Below, one piece after another: positions 1-8,333 of a stretch of 64,000 bases of DNA. The position numbers were made by a program, and so were the translations under genes. How positions within the stretch are numbered: the first letter of the stretch is position 1; each line of letters opens with the position of its first letter. The notes beneath the pieces are model-generated. The model ran no database searches. It was not told the origin of the DNA and worked only from the letters and a program-made list of their open reading frames with translations. Source of the stretch: Streptomyces anulatus (GTDB lineage Bacteria; Actinomycetota; Actinomycetes; Streptomycetales; Streptomycetaceae); NCBI RefSeq assembly GCF_014650675.1, contig NZ_BMVK01000010.1:124001-188000 (forward strand). Direction: 5' to 3'.

Positions 1-2470
1 ACCAACCGGCGTGGAACGCCGTCTCCCCGCCGTCCCCGGGCGCGTTGTGGAGGGCGAGCGCGAGCACCCCGAAGGTGGCGAGGTCGGCGGCCGCGTTGAG
101 CAGACCGAAACCCGTGATGAAGCGCAGGAAGTCGCGCGGACGCAGCACGGTCGGGCGGCGCACGACCGACGCCGCCGGGCGCTCGAACGCGAACGCAAGC
201 TGCGCCGCGTCGAAGCAGAGGTTCTGCACCAGCACCTGCGCGGGGAGCATGGGAAGGAAGGGCAGCATCAACCCGGCCGTCAGCATGGCGATGACATTGC
301 CGAGATTCGACGAAAGGGTGATCCGCAGATAGGTGGCGATGTTCCCGCTGCTGCGCCGGCCCGCCAGCACCGCACGGTCGATCGCAGTGAGGTCCTTCTC
401 CGCCAGGACGACGTCCGCCGCCTCCCGGGCCACGTCCACGGCATTGCGCGGGCAGATGCCGACGTCGGCGGCGTGCAGGGCGGGCAGGTCGTTGACGCCG
501 TCGCCGAGGAAGCCCGTCGTGTGACCGCCGGCGCGCAGGGCCATGACGATCCGCGCCTTGTGCTCGGGGGTGCAGCGCGCGAACACCGAGGCCCGGTCCG
601 CCACCCGGACCAGCTCCTTGTCCGACAAGGCGTCCACCAGGTCGGCCGTCACCACATCGTCGGGGCCGGGGCGCCCCTCCGGGCGCAGACCGAGGTCCGC
701 GCACACCCGGGCGGCCGTGCCCGGATGGTCGCCGGTGAGCACCTTGACGCTCACACCCCGCCGCGCGAGCACCCCCAGCGCGTCGGCGGCGCTGGGGGCC
801 GGGACGTCCCGCAGCGCCACCAGGCCCACGAAGGTCAGCCCCCGCTCGTCCGCCGGGGTGTACGCACCGGCCCGGGCGACCCGGTCGGCACGGGCCACGG
901 CCACCAGGCGCAGCCCCGTCTCCGCTTTCCGGTCCGCCAGGGCGAGCAGCCGGTCGCGCTCCTCCCGGCCCACGACGCACCGGTCGAGCACGGCCTCGAC
1001 GGCGCCCTTGGTGACCAGGGTGTGGACGCCGAGCCGTCCGGGCCGTCTGACCACGGCCGTCGCGACGCGGCGCACCGGGTCGAAGGGCAGCACCGCGACC
1101 CCCTCGTACGCCTCCGGATCCACCTCCCCGGCGGCGGACGGACCGCACTCCTCGGCGGCGTCCAGCACCGCTTCGTCGAGCGCGTCGGCCGAGGGCAGCT
1201 CCGCCAGCCGGAGCGTCCACAGCGCACTGACGGCCGCCCACCGCAGCACGTCGGGGTCGGGCCGGTCCATGCCGTCGGTCGCCTCCGCGACGACGGGCCG
1301 GTCCTCGGTCAGCGTGCCGGTCTTGTCCAGGCACAGCACATCGACCGCCCCCAGGTCGTGCAGCGCCGGGAGCCGTTTGACGATCACTCCGCTCGTACGC
1401 GCCAGTCGGGCGGCTCCCCGCGCGAGTGTCGTCGTCACGATGACCGGCAGCATCTCCGGGGTGAGCCCCACGGCGACGGCCACGGCGAACGGCAGCGTCT
1501 CCAGGCCCCGGCCGCGCAGCGCCGCATTCGCCATCAGCACCAGGGGCGGGGTCAGGAGCATGAAACGGATCAGAGTCCAGGAGATGCCCTGGACCGACCG
1601 GTCGAAGGCGCTCGTGCCCCGTTGCCCGGCCCTGCCGTCGTGGGCGGCGGCGAACCGGGTCGCCCCACCGGTGGCCACGATCACCGCCGTGCCGCTGCCG
1701 GAAGTGACACTGCTGCCCTGGAAGCACCACTGCGGCTGTGCGAACGGTCCGGCCCCGGACAGGGCGGGATCGGGGACGTCGAGGGCCCGCTTGGCCACCG
1801 GCGCCGACTCCCCGGTCAGTGCCGACTGATGCACGGTGAGGCCGTCGCGCAGCAGCTGCACATCGGCGGGGACGAGATCGCCCGGCCGCAGCCGGATCAC
1901 GTCCCCCGGCACCAGGTCGGCGACCGGCGCCTCCCGTTCCAGCGGCGGGGCGTCGTCCGAGGCGCGACGCACCACGGTCGCCGTGGTCGCCACCAGTTCG
2001 CGCAGCGCGGCGGCCGACCGGTCGGCGCGGTGCTCCTCGGCCGAACGCAGTAGGCAGCTCACGCCGACGAGGGCCAGGATGACGCCCGCGGTGCCCCAGG
2101 CGGAGACGAGTGCCGACACCAGGCCGAGACAGAGCAGCACGGAGGTGAAGGGGTCCCGAAGGCTGCGCAGGAAACGGCGGGGCCAGGGCACGGGCCGCCG
2201 GGCCGGCAGGACGTTCTCGCCCGTCCGGCCGAGCCGGATCTCGGCCTCCGACTCCAGCAGGCCGCGCGGTCCGCTGTCGAGAGCGCGCAGCGTCTGCAGG
2301 GAAGTGGGCCCGGTGCCGGGCGCCGGAGCTGCGCTCGTACGGTCTCCACCGGGCCCTGCCACGGCAGCCGTGCCGCCATCGGCGACCGTGCCGGGAAACG
2401 GTGTGACGGAGGCCGGTGGGCCGGCGGTGACGTGTCCTCCGGGGCCCGCGGCCGAACTGCTCTCAGGCAC
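1..2470 (-). CDS. mgtA: Magnesium-translocating P-type ATPase (MgtA family), C-terminus cut by window edge
   Basis: Reading the minus strand from a GTG at 2470 gives about 823 residues before the left edge; the last part of the final membrane domain is missing. Membrane P-type ATPase, ATP-driven Mg2+ (or other divalent cation) uptake. Visible landmarks: LTGES actuator motif, the P3-type signature LTPEMLPVIVT, phosphorylation motif DKTGTLTED with Asp at about residue 382, and TGD / GDGVND hinge motifs. The sequence around the phosphorylation site (VIVKRLPALHDLGAVDVLCL) is typical of MgtA/MgtB rather than heavy-metal P1B pumps, and no N-terminal CXXC metal domain is present. The start overlaps the stop of the upstream ArsR gene by 8 bases, so the two are co-transcribed and probably translationally coupled. 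A later GTG at 2362 is an alternative start. Confidence 0.88.
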   Translation of the reverse strand, partial: MPESSSAAGPGGHVTAGPPASVTPFPGTVADGGTAAVAGPGGDRTSAAPAPGTGPTSLQTLRALDSGPRGLLESEAEIRLGRTGENVLPARRPVPWPRRFLRSLRDPFTSVLLCLGLVSALVSAWGTAGVILALVGVSCLLRSAEEHRADRSAAALRELVATTATVVRRASDDAPPLEREAPVADLVPGDVIRLRPGDLVPADVQLLRDGLTVHQSALTGESAPVAKRALDVPDPALSGAGPFAQPQWCFQGSSVTSGSGTAVIVATGGATRFAAAHDGRAGQRGTSAFDRSVQGISWTLIRFMLLTPPLVLMANAALRGRGLETLPFAVAVAVGLTPEMLPVIVTTTLARGAARLARTSGVIVKRLPALHDLGAVDVLCLDKTGTLTEDRPVVAEATDGMDRPDPDVLRWAAVSALWTLRLAELPSADALDEAVLDAAEECGPSAAGEVDPEAYEGVAVLPFDPVRRVATAVVRRPGRLGVHTLVTKGAVEAVLDRCVVGREERDRLLALADRKAETGLRLVAVARADRVARAGAYTPADERGLTFVGLVALRDVPAPSAADALGVLARRGVSVKVLTGDHPGTAARVCADLGLRPEGRPGPDDVVTADLVDALSDKELVRVADRASVFARCTPEHKARIVMALRAGGHTTGFLGDGVNDLPALHAADVGICPRNAVDVAREAADVVLAEKDLTAIDRAVLAGRRSSGNIATYLRITLSSNLGNVIAMLTAGLMLPFLPMLPAQVLVQNLCFDAAQLAFAFERPAASVVRRPTVLRPRDFLRFITGFGLLNAAADLATFGVLALALHNAPGDGGETAFHAGW

Positions 2471-2828
2471 CGAGCTCACGCAGGCGGACCGGCGTCCGGG
2501 CGGAGTGCCCGGCGCGCTCTGCCAACTGTCCGACCATGAGCCGGACGACCGTCACGACATCGGGATCGTCGACCAGATAGACCTGCCGACGGCCTTCACG
2601 GCGTGACCGTACGAGACCGGCCAGCTTCAGCTTCGTCAGATGCTGGCTGACCGAGGGAAGCGTCCCGCCCACCCGCTCGGCGAGCCCCGTCACATCGCTC
2701 TCGCCCTGGGCCAGCGCCCATACGATGTGCAGCCGCGCCGGTGTCGCCAGGAGCCCGAACGCCGCCGCGGCCTCCGCCAGCACCTCCGCGGGCGGATCCT
2801 GGAAACCGCCGCCGGAACCTGTCGACAC
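2463..2828 (-). CDS. ArsR/SmtB-family transcriptional regulator
   Basis: A 121-residue winged-helix repressor. The recognition helix lies around residues 57-72 (LPSVSQHLTKLKLAGLV) followed by the beta wing with RSRREGRRQVYL. The GTG start at 2828 is preceded by GAGGAG-type sequence; the open frame continues upstream, but the translation there is low-complexity and not family-like. The protein contains no cysteine, so an ELCVC-type metal site is excluded; His/Asp residues in the last helix could form an alpha5-type site, which is only inference. It lies immediately upstream of, and overlaps, the MgtA-type ATPase gene, so it most likely controls that pump. Confidence 0.85.
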   Translation of the reverse strand: MSTGSGGGFQDPPAEVLAEAAAAFGLLATPARLHIVWALAQGESDVTGLAERVGGTLPSVSQHLTKLKLAGLVRSRREGRRQVYLVDDPDVVTVVRLMVGQLAERAGHSARTPVRLRELGA

Positions 2829-3188
2829 CCTCGTATCTCCTCGTCCCCGGGCCGCCTGCGCGGACCCGGCACCGCCGCCCGTTCCGGACAGCCGAAAAGA
2901 ACCAGTGTAGGGGCAGTGCCGGTAGGGCCCGAGGTCCGCGCGGGGCATCCGACCCGACCGAGGGAGTCGCAATGAGGTCGGGATGCAGCAAGGAGCGACT
3001 GCGGCGAAGCCACATCGGTCAAGAACGATCAACCCGCTCGAACGAAGTGGACCGGTTGCCATGCTGTCGGCCCATAGCGATGCGCGAGACGCGAGGAGAT
3101 TTCCACGATCCCTGCGATCCCCGCGATCCCTGAAGTGTGCCCGCGATCCCCGCGATCCCCGCGATTCCTGAAGAGAGAGAAGGGACGC
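2829..3188. other. Divergent intergenic region with nested direct repeats
   Basis: 360 bases between the ArsR start and the GTPase start. It must hold the promoters of both. I see no convincing gene. The right half contains two near-identical 30-base direct repeats built from a 9-base subunit (see separate entry). The segment 2980-3060 is somewhat less GC-rich than its surroundings and could hold the GTPase promoter. Confidence 0.5.
3106..3173. repeat. Two 30-bp direct repeats built from 9-bp units
   Basis: Copies at 3106-3135 and 3144-3173, differing at two positions and separated by 8 bases. Each copy contains three units of the pattern CGATCCCCG and ends in TGAAG. The second copy ends 15 bases before the GTPase start codon, so its sequence sits in the 5' untranslated region or over the ribosome binding site. 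Confidence 0.85.
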
Positions 3189-3845
3189 ATGCTGCCCGAG
3201 CACATCGACAGCGACGAGAGCACCCGCGCCGACCGCCGCACCTCCGGGAGCGTCGGCAGGAGCATGATCGGGGAGGACATCGCGCTCACCCTGAAGATCG
3301 TTGTGGCCGGCGGCTTCGGGGCCGGGAAGACGACCCTGGTCGGCTCGGTCAGCGAGATCCGCCCGCTGTACGCGGAGGAGACGCTGAGCGAGAGCGGGCG
3401 GGGTCAGGACGACATCGACGGGGTGGCGGGGAAGGCCACCACGACCGTAGCGATGGATTTCGGCCGTATCACCGTCCACTCCGGCCTGACGCTCCACCTG
3501 TTCGGCACGCCGGGCCAGGACCGCTTCCGGTTCCTCTGGGACGACCTGTGCGAGGGCGCCCTCGCGGCGATCGTGCTCGCGGACACCCGGCGGCTCGAGG
3601 ACTGCTTCGCCGCCGTCGACTACTTCGAGCGCGGGCGGATCCCGTTCGTCGTCGCCGTCAACCGGTTCCCCGGCGCTCCTGACCATACGGAGCACGACGT
3701 CGCCCGGGCCCTCGACCTCGACCGGGGCACGCCGGTCGTGCCGTGCGACGCCCGCGACCGGGCATCCGGAAAAGAAGTCCTGATCCGTACGGTCGAGTAC
3801 GCCGGGCGCATGCACACCGCCCGGCTCCTCGCCGCCGTCGGCTGA
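3189..3845 (+). CDS. Ras-like/MglA-type small GTPase (conservon CvnD-like)
   Basis: A 218-residue cytosolic GTP-binding protein of the ATP/GTP-binding family found in Streptomyces conservons. P-loop GGFGAGKTT at residues 41-49, switch II GTPGQ at 106-110, and the NKxD-equivalent VNRF at 157-160 (Asp replaced, as is common in this family). Start chosen at ATG 3189 with GAAGGGA just upstream; an internal ATG at residue 26 is possible. In classical conservons this protein follows a sensor kinase, a roadblock protein and a DUF742 protein; here none of these lies next to it, but a roadblock gene starts 600 bases downstream beyond one convergent gene. It may act as a switch partner of that protein. 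Confidence 0.85.
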   Translation: MLPEHIDSDESTRADRRTSGSVGRSMIGEDIALTLKIVVAGGFGAGKTTLVGSVSEIRPLYAEETLSESGRGQDDIDGVAGKATTTVAMDFGRITVHSGLTLHLFGTPGQDRFRFLWDDLCEGALAAIVLADTRRLEDCFAAVDYFERGRIPFVVAVNRFPGAPDHTEHDVARALDLDRGTPVVPCDARDRASGKEVLIRTVEYAGRMHTARLLAAVG

Positions 3846-3869
3846 CGTCCCGGCATCGCGGTCCGTCCG

Positions 3870-4298
3870 TCAGCCGACCATGTCGGCCATCGCGACCACC
3901 TTGTCGATCCGCACGCGCACGACCAGTTCGCCGGGCACGCCGTTGCGCCGACCGAACTCCTCGGCGGCATCGGCCTCCACATATCGGTGGGCGATCAGCG
4001 TCGCCCACCTCAGGAGTTCCCCGGGGTCCTCGCTCAGCTCGGCATGCCCCTGCACCACCGCGAACGCGTACGGAGGCCGGTCGTCGTCGACGCAGAGGGC
4101 GACCCGCCCGTCACGTGCGAGGTTGCGCCCCTTCACGCTCTCCTTGCCGGTGTTGAAGACCACCGAGTCGCCGTCCAGAAGGAACCAGACGGGTGCGATG
4201 TGCGGACTGCCGTCGGCCCGCACCGTCGAAACCTTCGCCGTGCGCGTGCCCTTCGAGAGGAAGGCCCGCCATTCTTCTTCGGTCATGTGGTGTGCCAT
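3870..4298 (-). CDS. Pyridoxamine 5'-phosphate oxidase / F420-binding split-barrel family protein
   Basis: A 142-residue protein of the PNPOx-like FMN/F420-binding split beta-barrel family. The N-terminal pattern (GTRTAKVSTVRADGSPHIAP) followed by VWFLLDGDSVVFNTG is diagnostic for TIGR03618/Rv1155-type F420-dependent reductases and related flavin enzymes. Cytosolic, no signal. Start taken at 4298; an ATG nine bases further upstream (4307) is also possible, but its ribosome binding site would touch the codon. It is convergent with the GTPase gene (24 bases between the stops) and divergent from the roadblock gene. Substrate unknown. Confidence 0.8.
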   Translation of the reverse strand: MAHHMTEEEWRAFLSKGTRTAKVSTVRADGSPHIAPVWFLLDGDSVVFNTGKESVKGRNLARDGRVALCVDDDRPPYAFAVVQGHAELSEDPGELLRWATLIAHRYVEADAAEEFGRRNGVPGELVVRVRIDKVVAMADMVG

Positions 4299-4439
4299 GG
4301 GCGCCATCCTCGGCCCGATCCCCGCATGGCGCGAAGCGGCGCCCCGAGAGGTGAGGGGCGCTTGCCCCCACGGGGCCGTTGCGCGAGGCTTACGCGCGTA
4401 GCGGGGTACGGGGAACGAGGGTACGGGGAGGACGAGCAC

Positions 4440-4853
4440 ATGCCGCTTGACCGGGGACTTGACTGGCTCCTTGACGATCTCACCAGCAGGGTGCAATTCA
4501 TACGGCACGCCTTGGTGCTGTCGAACGACGGACTGGTCACCGGGGCCAGCACCGGGCTCGCCCGCGAGGACGCGGAGCATCTGGCGGCGGTCTCCTCCGG
4601 TCTGCAGAGTCTGGCGCGCGGCTCGGGGCGCCACTTCCGGGCGGGCCGGGCACGCCAGACCATGGTCGAGTTCGACGAGGCGTTGCTCTTCGTGACGGCC
4701 GCGGGCGACGGCAGCTGCCTGTGCGTGCTGACCGCGGCCGAAGCCGATGTCGGCCAGGTCGCCTACGAGATGACCCTGCTCGTCAACCGGGTCGGCGAAC
4801 ACCTCGGAGTCTCCGTTCGCCAAGGCGGGCCCGAGGATGTCGGACCCTTCTGA
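4440..4853 (+). CDS. Roadblock/LC7 domain protein (CvnB/MglB-like)
   Basis: A 137-residue protein consisting of a single roadblock/LC7 fold: N-terminal helix DWLLDDLTSRV, then the core strand ALVLSNDGLVTGAS, which is the hallmark of actinobacterial roadblock proteins next to Ras-like GTPases. Start ATG 4440 follows GGGGAGGACGAGC. Such proteins act as GAPs or platforms for MglA/CvnD-type GTPases, and a GTPase of that class is encoded at 3189. There is no DUF742 or sensor-kinase gene nearby, so this is an incomplete or dispersed conservon. Confidence 0.85.
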   Translation: MPLDRGLDWLLDDLTSRVQFIRHALVLSNDGLVTGASTGLAREDAEHLAAVSSGLQSLARGSGRHFRAGRARQTMVEFDEALLFVTAAGDGSCLCVLTAAEADVGQVAYEMTLLVNRVGEHLGVSVRQGGPEDVGPF

Positions 4854-4880
4854 CCTGCACTTCTCGTCGCCGGTGAAGAG

Positions 4881-4889
4881 TTATCCACA
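4881..4889 (+). other. Single perfect DnaA-box-like nonamer
   Basis: TTATCCACA in the gap before the gene at 4963. It matches the classical nonamer exactly. It is alone, with no cluster, and therefore is not an origin; it could be a titration or regulatory site, or chance. Confidence 0.35.
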
Positions 4890-4962
4890 GGGGTGACGGG
4901 CGATGACTCCCTCGGGCTACCGTGATCACGGAGAGTATTCGAGCCGACGGGGGAGGACAATC

Positions 4963-6066
4963 ATGACGGTCAAGGAAGTGCTCCGAGCGCACGCCGGGCA
5001 CCAGGCCGTGCACGCCGGGACTCAGGGCGCGCGGGCCGAGTGCGGGAACGTCCGGGCCGACGCCCGGGCAGAGGACGTCAGCACGCGGGTGGAGGGCGAC
5101 GGTGGGCCCACCTCGTCCGCCGCCCCGGCGGCGACGGTCGCGGCCGGGCGTGCGGCCCAGGAGCTGGGTATCCGGCGTGCTGAGTTCGAGCTCGCGGTGC
5201 ACCTGGGGCTGATCGCCGTCGTCGGCGCACCGGGCGGCGGGCGGCCACGGGTGCACGAGGAGGAGATCGCGCGCCTGCGGGAGCAGCCGGGCTTCCCCGA
5301 TGGTCTGGCGGAGCGGGTCCGCACCGTCGGCACAGCGGAAGGAGCGGCCCTGCTGGACATCGCTCCGGCACGGTTCACCCGGCTGGCCCGGGCGGGCTGC
5401 GTCTCACCGGTCACGTTCTATCTGAACAGGTATCGCGCGGTGGTCTGGCTCTATCTCGCGGACGAGCTTGCCGCCTTCGCGTCCCGGGAACCGGAGTTGC
5501 TTGCCGGACGGACGCCCTTGGGGATGCGCACGATGCTTGAGTCGGGCGCCGACTGGCGGCCGCGCAACTGGCGCTCGCAACGCATCGACCGGTTGCTGAA
5601 CCGCACGAGGGACCCCTGGGTGCGAACGGCGGTTCAGGCGTCGGCACTGGACCCGGTGCAACTGGCGGAAGTGGTGGACGACCCCTACGAACGCGCCTAC
5701 CTCGTACGGGTCAGGCCGGAGCCGGTCTTCGGACGTCCGGGGTCCATGGCGGCGAGGGAGGCGATGGGGGAGTTGATGCTGGCCGATGATCCCGACGAAA
5801 TCCTCTGGCGGCGGGTCAACCTGACTCTGGAGCTGGACGGGGCACGCGAGGACCGGCCGGCGCCGCGCCCCGGGGACGACGGAGGAATCCGAACGCCGCC
5901 GACGGCCGGGGCCGGGTCCCGCACCGGGACCGTGATTCCGGCACCCGTCGCCGAGCCGGCGCCGCCGTCCTTCCGCCCCGGGGCGTCAGGCTCCCCTGCG
6001 GCGGGCGTGCCGACGGGGAAGGGGCTGCTCGCCAGGCTGGGGTGGCGGGGGCGGGGCGCCGGATAA
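4963..6066 (+). CDS. Conserved streptomycete protein, probably DUF6397 family
   Basis: A 367-residue soluble protein. After a variable N-terminus the core begins near residue 60 with AAQELGIRRAEFELAVHLGLI, which reads like a helix-turn-helix-like helical domain, followed by a second similar unit (EGAALLDIAPARFTRLARAGCVSP) and a tyrosine/tryptophan-rich segment (FYLNRYRAVVWLYLADELAAF). The C-terminal 100 residues are Pro/Gly/Ala-rich and probably disordered. Start ATG 4963 has GGGGGAGGACAATC in front of it. I recall this architecture from streptomycete proteins labelled DUF6397, with no known function; the assignment is from memory of the pattern. It could be a DNA-binding protein because of the two helical repeats. 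Confidence 0.7.
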   Translation: MTVKEVLRAHAGHQAVHAGTQGARAECGNVRADARAEDVSTRVEGDGGPTSSAAPAATVAAGRAAQELGIRRAEFELAVHLGLIAVVGAPGGGRPRVHEEEIARLREQPGFPDGLAERVRTVGTAEGAALLDIAPARFTRLARAGCVSPVTFYLNRYRAVVWLYLADELAAFASREPELLAGRTPLGMRTMLESGADWRPRNWRSQRIDRLLNRTRDPWVRTAVQASALDPVQLAEVVDDPYERAYLVRVRPEPVFGRPGSMAAREAMGELMLADDPDEILWRRVNLTLELDGAREDRPAPRPGDDGGIRTPPTAGAGSRTGTVIPAPVAEPAPPSFRPGASGSPAAGVPTGKGLLARLGWRGRGAG

Positions 6067-6105
6067 GTTTTCGCGCCGATCGTTCGGATAAGCCATCCTG
6101 TCCGC

Positions 6106-6594
6106 ATGTTGATCAGGGAAGCAACCCCCGAGGACTGGCCCGCCATCTGGCCGTTCTTCCATGCGATCGTCTCCGCGGGCGAGACGCTCACCTATCCGCT
6201 CGATCTCGGTGAGGAGGACGCCGAAGGCTGGTGGTTCGTCGCAGCGCCGAGCCGAGTCGTCGTTGCCGTGGACGATGACGGGACCGTGCTCGGCACGGCG
6301 AAGATGAACCGCAACCACATGGGCAACGGGTCGCACATAGCCAGTGCCACGTACATGGTCGACCCCGCTCGCTCCGGCCGGGGAGTGGGGCGGGCACTGT
6401 GCGAGTACTCGGTCGACTGGGCGCGCGCCGAAGGGTATCGGGCCATGCAGTTCAACGCGGTGGTCGAGTCCAACACCCATGCGGTCAAGCTGTACCGCTC
6501 GATCGGCTTCGATGTGATCGGCACCCTTCCGGAGGGCTTCAACCACCCGACCCAGGGCTATGTGGGGCTTCACATCATGCATAAGGCCCTGTGA
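6106..6594 (+). CDS. GNAT-family N-acetyltransferase
   Basis: A 162-residue acetyl-CoA-dependent N-acetyltransferase. It opens with LIREATPEDWPAIWPFF, has the conserved acetyl-CoA loop in DPARSGRGVGRALCEYSVDWA and the C-terminal NTHAVKLYRSIGFDVIGTLP motif. This pattern resembles phosphinothricin/L-methionine sulfoximine-type acetyltransferases in layout, but the substrate cannot be read from the sequence. The ribosome binding site is weak. Convergent with the histidine phosphatase gene; the 76-base gap has repeated GGGCGATGAC words but no clean terminator. Confidence 0.85.
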   Translation: MLIREATPEDWPAIWPFFHAIVSAGETLTYPLDLGEEDAEGWWFVAAPSRVVVAVDDDGTVLGTAKMNRNHMGNGSHIASATYMVDPARSGRGVGRALCEYSVDWARAEGYRAMQFNAVVESNTHAVKLYRSIGFDVIGTLPEGFNHPTQGYVGLHIMHKAL

Positions 6595-6670
6595 TGAGAG
6601 GGCGATGACTGGGCGATGACAGGGCGTCCTCACGTCGCCATGACCCCACCGGCGGGAGCGGGTGCGGCGA

Positions 6671-7384
6671 TCAGCCGAAGGGATGATCCGCACTCGGTCC
6701 CAGCTCCGGGCCCGACAGCGTGCGCCCTGCCGGTCCACCGTCCGCCGCGCCGCTCGCGGTGACCTCCGGGACGACGGTCCCGGCCCAGGAGAGAGCCGTC
6801 CATCCCGCGTCCGGTGAGCCCTCGACCACGACCACGCCCGTGTTGTCCAGGCTGTGTTCGGCGGCGAATCCGACCGTGACGTTCCGTGCGCGGGCCGCTG
6901 TCCACACACGGATAGCGGCACCATGACTGACGAGCGCCACGGTCCCGGGCTCCCCGGCCCCCGCTGCCTCGGCCACCACGGAGTCGAAGCGGGCGAGCGC
7001 CTCCGTCCCGCTCTCGCCGCCGGGCATCCGGCGGGCGACGTCCCCGGCGGACCAGGCGAAGGCGGTCGTCAGGTACTGCCGCGCGGCATCCTCGTCGGCC
7101 CGCATCTCCAGGTCACCGGCCGACACTTCGCGGATCCCGTCCCGGATCCGGACCTCGATGCCCCGCTCTGCGGCGAGGGGTGCGGCCGTGAGTTGCGTAC
7201 GGGTCAGGGTGGAGGCGTACAACGCGGCGATGTCCTCCCCGGCGAGGGCACCGGGGAGGGCGGCTGCCTGCCGCAGTCCCAGGTCGGTGAGCCCGGGGCC
7301 GGGCCGCGCGGTGTCCAGGAAGTGACCGACGTTGGACGGTGTCTGGCCGTGGCGGATCAGCAGCAATCGCATAGAACGGGTCAT
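6671..7384 (-). CDS. Histidine phosphatase family protein (phosphoglycerate mutase-like)
   Basis: A 237-residue enzyme with the RHG motif at residues 11-13 (LLLIRHGQTPSNV) and the second catalytic His in VALVSHGAAIRVW. These two histidines and the following Arg form the phosphohistidine pocket of the branch-1 histidine phosphatases. Cytosolic. Substrate unknown; the family covers phosphoglycerate mutases, cobalamin-pathway phosphatases and broad sugar phosphatases. The internal Met at residue 5 (7372) is an equally possible start. The last 35 residues are Gly/Pro-rich and probably not part of the fold. Confidence 0.85.
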   Translation of the reverse strand: MTRSMRLLLIRHGQTPSNVGHFLDTARPGPGLTDLGLRQAAALPGALAGEDIAALYASTLTRTQLTAAPLAAERGIEVRIRDGIREVSAGDLEMRADEDAARQYLTTAFAWSAGDVARRMPGGESGTEALARFDSVVAEAAGAGEPGTVALVSHGAAIRVWTAARARNVTVGFAAEHSLDNTGVVVVEGSPDAGWTALSWAGTVVPEVTASGAADGGPAGRTLSGPELGPSADHPFG

Positions 7385-7619
7385 GCTCCAGGCTCAGGCG
7401 CGCAGGCGGCGGGAGATAGATGCACAACCCATCCTCTCATTCGGCCATCCTGGAGGACAGTACGACGTGAGGTCTGTCCGCATGGCCGGAAGTGGCGGGT
7501 CTGTGCCCTGAGTTGGTGCGACGGGTTACGCATGGGGCGACTGCGCCGTTCCTGGGCGATGGCAGTACTGTGCGCCCCACCGCCATTCGGGCGATGAGAC
7601 GTATCTGGAGGAAGAATCC

Positions 7620-8261
7620 ATGACCATACCCAGGAGATCGTGGCGTGGCGCGGGAGCACTCGTGGCCGCTGCGGTCGTCGGTCTGACCGGAGGCGTCATC
7701 TCCGCCGGTCCGGCCGCGGCTCACACCCCCACCTGGGCCGTGACCTGCTCCGAGGTGACTGTTGACCTCGCCAACTACACGAGTGACGTCCCCAATACGG
7801 TGACTGTCACGGTGGACGGCAAGGGCCTGCTGCCCACCGAGACGTTCGGCCGTGAGTTCCACAAGAAGCTGACGCTTCCCGAGCACGACGAGCCGGTGAC
7901 CGTCCGACTGGTCGTCAAGGACGCCGACGGCGAAGGCAAGCACTCCATCGACGAGTCGAAGACGGCGGAGGTGTGCGACGAGGAGCCCAGCCCCACGCCG
8001 ACCCCGACCGAGTCGGTCCCGAGCGAGCCGACTCCGTCGGAGACGCCGTCCACCGGGACGCCCGAGCCGAGCGCCACCCCCAGTGAGCAGCCTTCGGAGT
8101 CGGCGCCCGCCGTGCCCGCCCCGAGCCCGAGCTCGCCGGACCTGGCCGAGACCGGCTCGTCGTCGTCGACGCCGGTCATCGGCGGCGCCGCTGTCGCGGT
8201 GCTGCTGGCCGGTGGTGGCATCCTGTGGGCCGTCCGCAAGCGGCGTACCGCTCAGAACTGA
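7620..8261 (+). CDS. Sortase-anchored cell-wall protein with LAETG signal
   Basis: A 213-residue exported protein. N-terminal signal peptide (RRSWRGAGALVAAAVVGL, cleavage after AAA near residue 38), a roughly 85-residue globular part containing two cysteines (one in WAVTCSEV, one in AEVCDEE, probably a disulfide), a Pro/Thr/Ser/Glu-rich wall-spanning stretch, then LAETG at 175-179, a hydrophobic helix and a KRR tail. LAxTG is the class E sortase signal of streptomycetes, so the protein should be covalently attached to peptidoglycan. Ribosome binding site GGAGGAAGAATCC. No sortase gene lies in the window. Function of the globular part unknown. Confidence 0.85.
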   Translation: MTIPRRSWRGAGALVAAAVVGLTGGVISAGPAAAHTPTWAVTCSEVTVDLANYTSDVPNTVTVTVDGKGLLPTETFGREFHKKLTLPEHDEPVTVRLVVKDADGEGKHSIDESKTAEVCDEEPSPTPTPTESVPSEPTPSETPSTGTPEPSATPSEQPSESAPAVPAPSPSSPDLAETGSSSSTPVIGGAAVAVLLAGGGILWAVRKRRTAQN

Positions 8262-8276
8262 CGCTCCCGCGGTCGA

Positions 8277-8322
8277 GGGGTGTGCAGCAGCACCGCGTCA
8301 CCGCGGTGCTGCTGCACACCCC
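8277..8322. terminator. 21-bp perfect hairpin, bidirectional terminator
   Basis: Arms 8277-8297 and 8302-8322 are perfectly complementary with a four-base loop. It lies between the convergent wall-protein and SpoIIE-phosphatase genes and would serve both. No T-run, as usual in streptomycetes. Confidence 0.85.
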
Positions 8323-8333
8323 CGTCTCGTCCG

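Noticed and set aside
11..2053. Long open frame on the plus strand opposite the P-type ATPase
   Set aside because: Its translation is low-complexity Arg/Gly/His and matches no fold; the minus strand reads a complete set of P-type ATPase motifs. It arises from high third-position GC.
3106..3173. CRISPR-like array
   Set aside because: Repeats are adjacent with an 8-base spacing, internally tandem and with no cas gene; there are no unique spacers of normal size.
2463..3815. 450-codon form of the ArsR gene with a long N-terminal extension
   Set aside because: Only the last 121 residues show the ArsR fold; the extension overlaps the GTPase gene in antisense and has no family pattern.
4881..4889. 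Replication origin suggested by the DnaA-box nonamer
   Set aside because: A single box with no cluster and no dnaA, dnaN or recF gene; an origin would have many.
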